Of a stretch of 34,950 nt of DNA, positions 16,555 through 25,566 are shown piece by piece. The stretch is from positions 1-34,950 of the forward strand of contig JAJPHU010000332.1 in assembly GCA_021325115.1 (NCBI GenBank). Direction: 5' to 3'. Under the pieces are notes generated by a model. It was given only the letters and a program-made list of their open reading frames with translations, was not told where the DNA came from and searched no databases. Position numbers and translations under genes: made by a program. Each line of letters starts with the position of its first letter. Position 1 is the first letter of the stretch. This DNA is from Planctomycetota bacterium (GTDB lineage Bacteria; Planctomycetota; Planctomycetia; Gemmatales; Gemmataceae).

Positions 16555-16725
16555 TTATGGAGGCGGTGTTCGCAGTGCGCCGCCGAGGAAAGTCAGAACG
16601 GCCAGCACGATGAACACGAAGAAGGCAATCTTCGCGGCCAAGAAGGCCATGCCGCTAATCAGCCCGAAGCCGAACAAAGCAGCAATTAAGGCGATCACGA
16701 GAAACAGGATAGCAAAGCGTAACAT
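16555..16725 (-). CDS. DUF1328 small membrane protein, copy 1
   Basis: This 56-aa protein has two hydrophobic helices (MLRFAILFLVIALIAALFGF and AKIAFFVFIVLAVLTFLGG) and matches the DUF1328/YtjA pattern. The function is unknown; family members are often stress-associated. GAAGGAGATT lies upstream of the ATG, a strong site. It is followed after 37 nt by the AI-2E gene and preceded by a paralogue, so the three genes probably form one transcript. Confidence 0.88.
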   Translation of the reverse strand: MLRFAILFLVIALIAALFGFGLISGMAFLAAKIAFFVFIVLAVLTFLGGALRTPPP

Positions 16726-16816
16726 AGAAAAATCTCCTTCTAATTTCCCTTTTGACGCAAAATTCGCGTTCTTCGGGAATGATCGAAAACTTGTCCCTGT
16801 GGTCATACAGGCATGG

Positions 16817-16993
16817 TCATACAGGTGGCGGCGTCCGCCATGCTCCGCCGCCGAGAAAGGACAGAAGGGCAAGAACGATAAACACAACGGCGCAAATCTT
16901 GGCGGCTGTCAGGGCCGTGCCTTCCAGGCCGAAAAATCCCAAGGCGCTTGCTATAAGGGCGATAATCAGAAACAGGATAGCCCAACGTAACAT
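16817..16993 (-). CDS. DUF1328 small membrane protein, copy 2
   Basis: This 58-aa paralogue of the neighbouring gene shares the MLR(W/F)AILFL start, the AKI core and the RTPPP tail. AGGAGG lies just upstream of the ATG. The gap to copy 1 is 91 bp and contains a direct repeat, GGTCATACAG, twice at 16801-16824, overlapping the stop codon. The pair looks like a local tandem duplication that has diverged. Confidence 0.88.
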   Translation of the reverse strand: MLRWAILFLIIALIASALGFFGLEGTALTAAKICAVVFIVLALLSFLGGGAWRTPPPV

Positions 16994-17158
16994 CGGGGAA
17001 CCTCCTTTCGGATGGATTGGGGTGAGATGCTGGGGCTCTCCAGAGGCCCCGATCATCTTGCCAAAGAAACGGCACATTCCGTGCCGGAAATGCCAGGGAA
17101 CAGCCAGCAAGGGTTTTTTGTTTGCGCTTGTCCGTATTGGGATGACATTGCTACACTG

Positions 17159-17290
17159 AATAAACTGCCAAGACACCGAGGACGCCAAGGAATGGAAGAA
17201 AGCAGAGAAACAAGGCAAAAAGTTACTTTCGACTCTTTTTTTGGCCTACTCTTTCTTCTCTGGGCGTTCTTGGCACCTTGGCGGTTTATT
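17159..17290. repeat. Hairpin-forming intergenic repeat
   Basis: The left end AATAAACTGCCAAGACACCG (17159-17178) is matched as an inverted repeat by the right end, whose reverse complement reads AATAAACCGCCAAGGTGCCA (17290-17271). The arms are about 25 bp and imperfect, with an A/G-rich then T-rich interior that could also pair. It ends 26 bp before the lipA start. It is non-coding and has the form of a MITE-like or REP-like mobile palindrome. Confidence 0.7.
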
Positions 17291-17316
17291 TCTGTGGTTG
17301 ATGAAAGGCGTCGTGA

Positions 17317-18192
17317 ATGTTGTCCTTGCCGACCATTGATCCTTCCTCTCCCGTTCGTCGTTTGCCTTCATGGCTGAAGCGCCGGCTACCGCGCGGTAAT
17401 GGGAATTTTTTTACTCAGGAATTGCTGCGCGAGTTGCGGCTGGAGACCGTTTGCGAGAATGCCCGCTGTCCCAATCGTCCGGAGTGTTATTCACGCCGCA
17501 CCGCCACGTTTATGATTCTCGGCAACATCTGTACGCGTCCCTGCGGCTTCTGTTCGGTCTCCAAAGGCCGGCCCGAAGATCTCGAAGACGATGAGCCGGC
17601 CCGTGTTGCCGAGGCGGCGCATCGACTGGGATTGCGGCACGTCGTCATTACTTCGGTGACGCGTGACGACCTGCCTGACGGCGGCGCTGACCATTTCCGC
17701 CGCTGCATCTTGGCCGTGCGCGAACGGACGGGAGCCGTGGTCGAGGTACTGACGCCGGACTTTCTCGGCGATCTGTCGGCCGTCGATCGCGTGTTAGAAG
17801 CGGCACCGGAAGTCTTCAACCACAACATGGAGACGGTGCCGCGATTGTACAAAAAAGTCCGCGGCCGTGCCTCGTATCAGCGCAGCCTCGATGTGCTGGC
17901 CCACGTCAAACGACGCTCGCCGAACATCGTCACCAAGAGCGGCCTGATGCTCGGACTCGGCGAGACGACCGAGGAGCTATTCGACGTACTGGCTGATCTC
18001 CGCACGCATGGCTGCGATACGTTGACACTGGGTCAGTATCTCGCGCCAACGTTGAAACATATTCCGGTGGCGCGATACGTTCCCCCGGCCGAGTTCGAAG
18101 AGTTGGCAGCACGAGCGCGGCTGCTGGGATTTCACAACGTGGTAGCGGGGCCGTTCGTGCGCTCCAGCTACCACGCCGATGAAATGGTGTAA
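17317..18192 (+). CDS. lipA: Lipoyl synthase
   Basis: This radical-SAM enzyme inserts two sulfurs into protein-bound octanoyl groups to make lipoate for 2-oxoacid dehydrogenases and glycine cleavage. It has the auxiliary cluster ligands C46, C51 and C57 in CENARCPNRPEC and the radical-SAM ligands C72, C76 and C79 in CTRPCGFC. It also has HNMETV for substrate positioning and the C-terminal RSSYHADE whose serine binds the auxiliary cluster. The 291 aa is normal. The presence of LipA implies that lipoylated enzymes exist in this organism, although the E2 fragment at 13865 is broken. AAAGG lies upstream of the ATG. No lipB lies adjacent. Confidence 0.97.
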   Translation: MLSLPTIDPSSPVRRLPSWLKRRLPRGNGNFFTQELLRELRLETVCENARCPNRPECYSRRTATFMILGNICTRPCGFCSVSKGRPEDLEDDEPARVAEAAHRLGLRHVVITSVTRDDLPDGGADHFRRCILAVRERTGAVVEVLTPDFLGDLSAVDRVLEAAPEVFNHNMETVPRLYKKVRGRASYQRSLDVLAHVKRRSPNIVTKSGLMLGLGETTEELFDVLADLRTHGCDTLTLGQYLAPTLKHIPVARYVPPAEFEELAARARLLGFHNVVAGPFVRSSYHADEMV

Positions 18193-18301
18193 GTCGTCCT
18201 GTCGCGTTCGCGTTACCCAGAGATCAAGAAATCAAAGGCGCATTGGCGTAGTTTAGGAGTAAACGATTCTCCGGAGGAGGTCGGCATTTTACTGGGCGCT
18301 C

Positions 18302-19309
18302 TCAGGCGGCGCGGCGCTTCTCCGGCGCATCGAGATTGAGCGTCGCCCGCACCGTGTATGCCGATTTGCCTTGACTCTCGAAATAGGTGCGCGTCAGTAC
18401 TTCGCCGAGCAGGCCCAACGAGATAAACTGTATGCCGACCAACTCCAGCATCACGCTCAAAAGTAGCAACGGATTGCCGGTCATGAACACCGGTGGATTG
18501 AGGAGATACTTCATCGCCATTGTCGCTAATAAGCTGATGCCGCCCAGGCCCATTGAAACCAGTCCGGCCAAGCCCAGAACGTGCATCGGCCGCGTCAAGT
18601 AACTGTGCAAGAACTTAACCGTGATGAGGTCGAGCAGGACGCGGATGGTGCGTGTTAGACCGTACTTGGTTTTGCCAGCGATGCGGGGATGATGGCGGAC
18701 GGGAATTTGCACGATGCGAGCGCCATGCATCTGGGCCAGCACCGGCACAAAGCGATGCAATTCGCCGTACAGCGGCAGTGCCTCGGCCAGATCGCGGCGG
18801 AGGGCGCGGAGCGTACAACCCATGTCGCGGATGCGAACGCCGGTAACGCAGCGGATCAGCCAGTTACCGATCGAGCTGGGCAGTTTGCGGATGAGGAAAT
18901 GGTCCTGACGGTTGGCACGCAGACCGAAGACAGCATCGTGGCCCTCCTCAAGCTTGTTCAATAACAGAGGGATGTCGGCAGGATCGTTTTGCAGATCGCC
19001 ATCCATGGTGACCAGTACATCGCCGGAGGCGCGGTCGATGCCGGCACGGAGAGCGAGCGTCTGGCCGAAATTGCGGCGCAGACAGATGACTTTGACACGC
19101 GGATCGACCGACGCCAATTCTTGTAGTACGGCAAAGGAGCCATCTTTGCTGCCATCATCGACAAAAAGCATCTCGTAATTCGCCAAACGGGCAGGACGGC
19201 TATCCTTGGCCACGCACAATGGATCGAGAGCGCGGCACAGCTGCTCATGCAGCGGCCGAAGGTTTGCGCATTCGTCCTTGATCGGGATCACCACCGACAG
19301 GGTCCGCAT
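18302..19309 (-). CDS. Family 2 glycosyltransferase (polyprenyl-phosphate type)
   Basis: This 335-aa membrane-bound glycosyltransferase resembles DPM1/GtrB/ArnC-type enzymes that move a sugar from a nucleotide donor to polyprenyl phosphate. Visible features are the N-terminal VVIPIKDECANLRPL, the motif FVDDGSKDGSF, and the donor/metal site MDGDLQNDPADIP. R-X-X-R-like membrane-interface segments come next, then two C-terminal TM helices (LGLAGLVSMGLGGISLLATM and LLLLSVMLELVGIQFISLGL). It overlaps the upstream flippase gene by 65 nt, so the two are surely co-transcribed and probably coupled. The sugar and acceptor are not readable from the sequence. Confidence 0.92.
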   Translation of the reverse strand: MRTLSVVIPIKDECANLRPLHEQLCRALDPLCVAKDSRPARLANYEMLFVDDGSKDGSFAVLQELASVDPRVKVICLRRNFGQTLALRAGIDRASGDVLVTMDGDLQNDPADIPLLLNKLEEGHDAVFGLRANRQDHFLIRKLPSSIGNWLIRCVTGVRIRDMGCTLRALRRDLAEALPLYGELHRFVPVLAQMHGARIVQIPVRHHPRIAGKTKYGLTRTIRVLLDLITVKFLHSYLTRPMHVLGLAGLVSMGLGGISLLATMAMKYLLNPPVFMTGNPLLLLSVMLELVGIQFISLGLLGEVLTRTYFESQGKSAYTVRATLNLDAPEKRRAA

Positions 19310-20267
19310 TTCCAGAGGCCTCCATTGAAAACCGGGGAGAGCGGCCGAACAGATAGACCATGCCGCCCATCAGGCTCGCTGCGGCGTAGACGGCAAAGAG
19401 GAGCAGCGACAGCGTGACCGCCGATGCCGAACTGATGTGCAGCGGGGCCAGTAACAGCACGGTGCCGGCTTCGCGCAGCCCCATACCGTTGAGACTGATG
19501 GGCAACAAGGTCAGGATCGATACCAGGGGAATCAGCACCCCATAATAGAGCGGCGGTATGGGCAAACCAAGTCCCTCACCCACCAGCCACGCCAATACGA
19601 TGTTGGCCAGCTGCACCACCAGCGATAGCAACGTCACGCCCAGGAGACAACGACGCTCGCGCAGGCATAGAGCGGCCCCGTCCCACAGCAGTGCCAGACG
19701 CGGAGACAGCGGCAGCCATTGCCGCAGCCAGGGCAAAAGCGGCAAAACAGCGAGGCCGAGCAAACAGGCCGTTCCCATAGCGGCGAGGAAAGCGATGATC
19801 CAGCCGGGCAGAGGCATCGGACAGCACAGGGCCGCCCCCCACGCTACCGCAATCAATACGGCCAAGCCGTTAACGCGATCGGCCAGCACGCTGAGAAAAG
19901 CAGCCGAGAGCGGCGAACGGCCGATGTTAACTGGCCAGTTAACATCGGCTGCTCGCCGCTGTTGAGCCAAATACCAGGCCCGCACCACATCGCCGCCCAC
20001 CGAGGTCGGCAGCACAAGATTGAAAAACATGCCGACGAAATAATAAGCGAGATAATCGCGCCAGCGGCCGCCCAGACCGAGCACAAGTCCCAACATTTGC
20101 CAACGTACTGCGCTAACGCCCTGCGTGAGCAGATACAGTCCCAGGGCCAAGAGCCAGTACGTCACATCCAGTTGCACGAATGCCGACGCTACCTGACGCC
20201 AATCGACACGCCAAATCAGCAGCCCCACCAAAATGGAACTGCCCAGCAGCCGCCCGTACTTCTTCAC
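19245..20267 (-). CDS. Flippase-like membrane protein (UPF0104/LPG synthase TM region)
   Basis: This 340-aa integral membrane protein has about eight TM helices and belongs to the lysylphosphatidylglycerol synthase TM (UPF0104) superfamily, probably moving lipid-linked material. Typical segments are FNLVLPTSVGGDVVRAWYL, FLSVLADRVNGLAVL and SLNGMGLREAGTVLLL. The start is GTG, sharing GTGA with the phosphatase stop. Residues 107-116 (ADVNWPVNIG) are encoded by a perfect 30-bp palindrome and sit between two conserved family blocks, as an extra loop of about 14-16 residues. The protein is flanked by phosphatase and glycosyltransferase partners. Exact substrate unknown. Confidence 0.88.
   Translation of the reverse strand: MKKYGRLLGSSILVGLLIWRVDWRQVASAFVQLDVTYWLLALGLYLLTQGVSAVRWQMLGLVLGLGGRWRDYLAYYFVGMFFNLVLPTSVGGDVVRAWYLAQQRRAADVNWPVNIGRSPLSAAFLSVLADRVNGLAVLIAVAWGAALCCPMPLPGWIIAFLAAMGTACLLGLAVLPLLPWLRQWLPLSPRLALLWDGAALCLRERRCLLGVTLLSLVVQLANIVLAWLVGEGLGLPIPPLYYGVLIPLVSILTLLPISLNGMGLREAGTVLLLAPLHISSASAVTLSLLLFAVYAAASLMGGMVYLFGRSPRFSMEASGNADPVGGDPDQGRMRKPSAAA
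19909..19960. repeat. Palindromic element inside the flippase gene
   Basis: A perfect 30-bp palindrome at 19920-19949 has the half-site GCCGATGTTAACTGG. It is flanked by a further inverted pair AGCGGCGA (19909-19916) and TCGCCGCT (19953-19960). The core occupies exactly ten codons in frame. A neutral coding sequence would not be expected to contain such a palindrome. It looks like a protein-tolerated palindromic insertion, comparable in idea to Rickettsia palindromic elements. Confidence 0.8.
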
Positions 20268-21280
20268 GGCACCTCCACTGTGCAGATCAACGGTTGCGAG
20301 CCGGTTTGCAGGAAAAAAGCGTGTTGCTCTTCTTCCATGTCCAGCCGCAACTCGTAACGTCCCGGATGCGGCAGGCCGGGCAAAACCACTGTCAAGTCGA
20401 TGAATTCTCCCGGAGGCACAACAGCGTGAAACAAGCCGGATTTACCAGTGGCAATTCGCTGATCCTGATCGTTAGTCAACACAAAAATGAGGTGCGTGCC
20501 GGTATTGGGACTCGGATGCAACCGCCACGATTCGATCGACGTATTGTGGCAGCGTACGCGCAAAGCGGTCGGCAAAGATCCATGTGCATGCAAAGGCTGC
20601 TGGCATGGTTGGAGCAGTTCCAGGCGGCAGCGGCACTCGCCTGGACAGTAATCTTCCGCGATCCAGCGGCGGAGGACGGTCGGCGAATGCCTCAGGCCGC
20701 GGCGCGTTAACCATTGCTGATAGAGATCAAAAAAGCGATCGATGTACACAGTCCGGCCCAAGGGCAGATGGCCGTAGCGGAAGCCAAGCTGTTGGCGTGC
20801 TTCCTCCAGCGACGTATCCGTACGCAAAAGCAGGGCGATAGCCGAGGCCATGCCGGTGCGATCGGAGCCTTTGTGACAGTGGAAGAGGATAGGGTAATCG
20901 CTGCGGTCGATGACTTCGACGAGCTGGCGCAGAGTGAGGCTTGATGGCAACCGGCAGGCCGAGAAGCCGAGATCTTCCAGCGAGACATCGTTGCGCAGGG
21001 CGACGCGGCCCTCGTCGAGATACCAGGCTTCGGGATCGCAACAGCCGCGCAGATTGACGATCGTGCGGATCTGCTTGTCGCGGAGGAATCGGTCCAGAGT
21101 GGCGGCGGACAACTGGGCGGAGCGATAAACCTCGCCAGGGATGACTGTGTGAAAATTGCTTCCAAACAGCACGTAAAAGGCGTGCCCGGTCAAGGCCAGG
21201 AACGCTCCGGCCAGGCAGCCATATCCCAGCGCGTAAAGCAGCGAACGCCATCCGTCGCTTACGCTTCTGGCTCGTCTCAT
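20264..21280 (-). CDS. Membrane-anchored tyrosine/dual-specificity phosphatase-like protein
   Basis: This 338-aa protein has an N-terminal membrane helix (about 12-40), then a cysteine-phosphatase domain with the P-loop HCHKGSDRTGM, that is C135-X5-R141, and a preceding RTIVNLRG strand. Most of it would face the periplasm. Substrates of such enzymes include phosphoproteins, phosphoinositides and lipid phosphates. From about residue 230 a beta-rich region resembles an immunoglobulin-like or sugar-binding sandwich (RVRCHNTSIESWRL, PPGEFIDLTVVLP, GRYELRLDM). AAGGAGG precedes the ATG. It is the first gene of a three-gene operon with the flippase and glycosyltransferase, so a polyprenyl-phosphate or glycolipid-phosphate substrate is plausible but inferred. 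Confidence 0.85.
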   Translation of the reverse strand: MRRARSVSDGWRSLLYALGYGCLAGAFLALTGHAFYVLFGSNFHTVIPGEVYRSAQLSAATLDRFLRDKQIRTIVNLRGCCDPEAWYLDEGRVALRNDVSLEDLGFSACRLPSSLTLRQLVEVIDRSDYPILFHCHKGSDRTGMASAIALLLRTDTSLEEARQQLGFRYGHLPLGRTVYIDRFFDLYQQWLTRRGLRHSPTVLRRWIAEDYCPGECRCRLELLQPCQQPLHAHGSLPTALRVRCHNTSIESWRLHPSPNTGTHLIFVLTNDQDQRIATGKSGLFHAVVPPGEFIDLTVVLPGLPHPGRYELRLDMEEEQHAFFLQTGSQPLICTVEVP

Positions 21281-21897
21281 CCGCCGCCGTGGCCTCCTTA
21301 TCCGGCCCGCTTCCGTTGCGGGCGAAGGACCGCATCATGCCAAATATCGGACAGCGCGGCTAGATCGTTTAAAAAGAAGCCAGGTTGCCCGGATGCCCCT
21401 TTCGATTTGGGCGTAGAGGAGGGCTTACGTGCGAGCGGTTGTTTCCCTCCCTCCTGGTGGGGGAGGGTTGGGACCTTTTCCCTCCTCCCTTGTGGAGGAG
21501 AGTGTATAGCCTGCGGACGCCTTACCCCCACCCCAGCCCTCCCCCACAAGGAAGGAGGGAGTAGAAAAATCTACTCGGCGCCTGGCGCAACCCCGCTCGC
21601 CAAAATCGAGAGAGACACCCAGGTTGCCCAGCCTGAAACCACAAACGATCCTGCGGAACGATCCGGGTGTGCCGTCTTGTCGATGTCGCTTTCTGGGACG
21701 ATAATCATCTTTGGGACAGAGGCGTGTGTCACCCCCCTACTGGATAGCACAACCCCGTTTTTCGGTACGAATCCCGGTTTGCTGAGTGTGGACCCACTTG
21801 AAGCCAACTGTCCTCCGCAAGTACAAATGCTATCCTAAACTAAAAGGGGGTATCTGGGCTGCTTTTTCTGGCTGGGCGTCGCGGTGGCGTTCGGAGC
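21281..21897. other. Intergenic region with no supported gene
   Basis: About 600 bp separate the divergent phosphatase operon and CBS-korAB genes. It contains the inverted repeat at 21444-21560. Open frames exist here on both strands but none has a family signature, a ribosome-binding site or a credible composition. It presumably carries divergent promoters; I see none with good -35 and -10 boxes. Confidence 0.6.
21444..21560. repeat. REP-like imperfect inverted repeat
   Basis: A 29-bp left arm (21444-21472, core TGGTGGGGGAGGGTTGGG) pairs with a 29-bp right arm (21532-21560, core CCCAGCCCTCCCCCACAAGG) with few mismatches. The 59-bp centre contains another CTCCTCCC...GGAGGAG short palindrome. 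Purine and pyrimidine strands are strongly asymmetric. Such GGGGGAGGG palindromes tend to occur as dispersed copies. Confidence 0.7.
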
Positions 21898-22416
21898 GTG
21901 AAAGTGGCCTGGGAAGGAACGGCGGTAGAGGCAATCCTCTCCATGGCGGAACTGGCGCGAAATCTCAAGACCGAAAGTGTCTCTCGCTTACAGCCAACGC
22001 CGCCGTGGCGGATTGCCCCGGAACAGAGCGTCGCGGAGGCCGTCGCCCTCATGCGGCAACAGCGTGTCGGCTGCGTCCTGGTGGGCCGTGCGGATGAGGA
22101 ACTGATCGGACTCTTCACCGAGCGCGACCTGCTGCGGCGTGTGCTGGCCGCGGGCCTGCCTCTGAGCGTGCCGGTAGCTCTGTGTATGAGCCGCGACCCG
22201 GTGGTCGTTCATCCCAAAGATCCCATTGGTTTTGCCGTTCGTCTGATGGAGGAGGGAGGTTATCGACACCTGCCCGTGGTCGATGCGGCGGGCCGGCCGC
22301 TGGGTGTGTTATCGGTCAAACGCATCGTCCACTACCTGGCGGAGCATTTTCCTTCTACAATATATAATCAGCCTCCCGATCCCAACGTTGTGCCCCGTCA
22401 ACCGGAAGGGGCCTGA
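21898..22416 (+). CDS. CBS-domain pair protein (upstream of korA)
   Basis: This 172-aa protein is almost entirely a tandem CBS pair (Bateman module). The first repeat includes VAEAVALMRQQRVGCVLV and LIGLFTERDLLRRV, the second DPIGFAVRLMEEGGYRHLPV and LGVLSVKRIVHYL. Bateman modules bind adenosine nucleotides or SAM and report energy status. No enzymatic domain is attached. The gene ends 36 nt before korA, so they are probably co-transcribed. The start is uncertain: GTG 21898 or ATG 21943 (MAELARNL); neither has a strong ribosome-binding site. Its second repeat resembles that of the CBS protein downstream of korB. Confidence 0.88.
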   Translation: MKVAWEGTAVEAILSMAELARNLKTESVSRLQPTPPWRIAPEQSVAEAVALMRQQRVGCVLVGRADEELIGLFTERDLLRRVLAAGLPLSVPVALCMSRDPVVVHPKDPIGFAVRLMEEGGYRHLPVVDAAGRPLGVLSVKRIVHYLAEHFPSTIYNQPPDPNVVPRQPEGA

Positions 22417-22452
22417 GACGAGAGGCTGGCTCGCCCGGAGGTTATTTTTTTC

Positions 22453-24372
<1,920 letters not shown>

Positions 24373-24383
24373 AACAGACTCGA

Positions 24384-24455
24384 TTCCCGGCGAGCGGGAC
24401 GTGCCAACGTTCCGGTTCTTTGTACCGGGACATTAACACGTCCCACTCACCGGAA
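24384..24455. repeat. Inverted repeat between korA and korB
   Basis: The arms around GAGCGGGACGTG (24392-24403) and CACGTCCCACTC (24437-24448) extend outward to TTCCCGG and CCGGAA, giving about 19 bp with one bulge and a few mismatches. It sits in the 103-bp gap between the two subunit genes, so any transcript would carry a strong hairpin there. It could tune the subunit ratio or stabilise one cistron. There is no T-run. Confidence 0.6.
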
Positions 24456-24475
24456 CACACCTGTGAGGTTTTTCC

Positions 24476-25498
24476 ATGTCTACGATGACCGTTCTAAACA
24501 TGCTGACGCCCAAGGATTTGGCCAGCGACCAAGAAGTACGCTGGTGTCCCGGCTGTGGCGATTATTCGATCTTGGCCCAGATGAAGAAAGCGCTGGCCGG
24601 TCTGGGCATCCCACGCGAGAAGTTTGTCTTCATCTCCGGCATTGGTTGCTCTAGTCGTTTTCCCTATTACATGAATACCTATGGCTTTCACTCCATCCAC
24701 GGCCGCGCTCCCGCCATCGCTACCGGCTTAAAGTTGGTCCGGCCGGACCTGAGCGTGTGGGTCATCACCGGCGATGGTGACGGCCTATCCATCGGCGGCA
24801 ACCATCTCATCCATGCCATCCGCCGCAATATGGACCTGAAAATTATCCTCTTCAATAACGAGATTTATGGTCTGACAAAGGGCCAATATTCACCGACGTC
24901 GCGTCTTGGCACGCGCACCAAGTCAAGTCCGCTTGGCTCTATCGATACACCGTTGCGTCCGTTGTCGCTGGCCCTGGGCGCCGATGCCACCTTTGTGGCC
25001 CGCACACTGGACGTAGATATCAACCATCTGACCGAGACGCTCAAGCGCGCCGCCGCTCACAAGGGCACCGCTTTCGTCGAAGTATATCAGAACTGCAAGA
25101 TTTTCAACGACGGCGTTTTCGAGTACGCCACCGACAAGAGCACCAAGGCCGACAACGTGCTGTACCTCCAGCACGGCCGGCCGCTTGTCTTCGGCAAAGA
25201 CCGCAACAAGGGCATCCGCCTGAACGGTCTTAATCCGGAAGTGGTCGAGTTGGGTAACGGCATCGCCCTGGATGATCTCTTGGTCCACGACGAGAAAGCC
25301 GAGGAGCCGAGCCTGGCCTATTTGCTCAGCCGCATGGTTTATCCGGACTTCCCGGAGTGCATCGGCGTCTTCCGCTGCGTCGAACGACCGACCTACGAGG
25401 ACGTTCTTAACAAACAAATAGACGATGTCCTCGCCAAGCGCGGCGCCGGCAAACTCGAAGAGCTGTTCGCCAGCGATGAAACCTGGGTCGTGGAGTAG
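24476..25498 (+). CDS. korB: 2-oxoacid:ferredoxin oxidoreductase beta subunit
   Basis: This 340-aa TPP-binding subunit is the partner of KorA. Cluster ligands are seen in CPGCGDY (C24, C27) and GIGCSSR (C58), with the further conserved cysteine in EVYQNCKIFND. The TPP/Mg site is GDGDGLSIGGNH (99-110) with NNEIYGLT (127-134) and GQYSPTS. A TPP-bound intermediate would pass electrons through the 4Fe-4S cluster to ferredoxin. The length is typical. No separate ferredoxin-like delta subunit is seen nearby. A perfect 15-bp hairpin begins right after its stop codon. Confidence 0.95.
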   Translation: MSTMTVLNMLTPKDLASDQEVRWCPGCGDYSILAQMKKALAGLGIPREKFVFISGIGCSSRFPYYMNTYGFHSIHGRAPAIATGLKLVRPDLSVWVITGDGDGLSIGGNHLIHAIRRNMDLKIILFNNEIYGLTKGQYSPTSRLGTRTKSSPLGSIDTPLRPLSLALGADATFVARTLDVDINHLTETLKRAAAHKGTAFVEVYQNCKIFNDGVFEYATDKSTKADNVLYLQHGRPLVFGKDRNKGIRLNGLNPEVVELGNGIALDDLLVHDEKAEEPSLAYLLSRMVYPDFPECIGVFRCVERPTYEDVLNKQIDDVLAKRGAGKLEELFASDETWVVE

Positions 25499-25554
25499 TT
25501 TTCGGTTTTCGGTTCAAGTGTGAATACAGAAACTTGGAGACCGAAAACCGAAAA
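25499..25554. repeat. Perfect inverted repeat after korB
   Basis: TTTTCGGTTTTCGGT (25499-25513) and ACCGAAAACCGAAAA (25540-25554) are exact reverse complements separated by 26 bp. The left arm starts immediately after the korB stop, and the right arm ends 12 nt before the downstream ATG. Each arm is itself a tandem of TTTTCGG. It could attenuate transcription or mask translation of the CBS gene. Confidence 0.75.
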
Positions 25555-25566
25555 GCGGAAACGGTT

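Noticed and set aside
21149-21838. 229-codon plus-strand frame over the phosphatase start and intergenic region
   Set aside because: It runs antisense through the phosphatase N-terminus and then through the inverted repeat; no domain seen.
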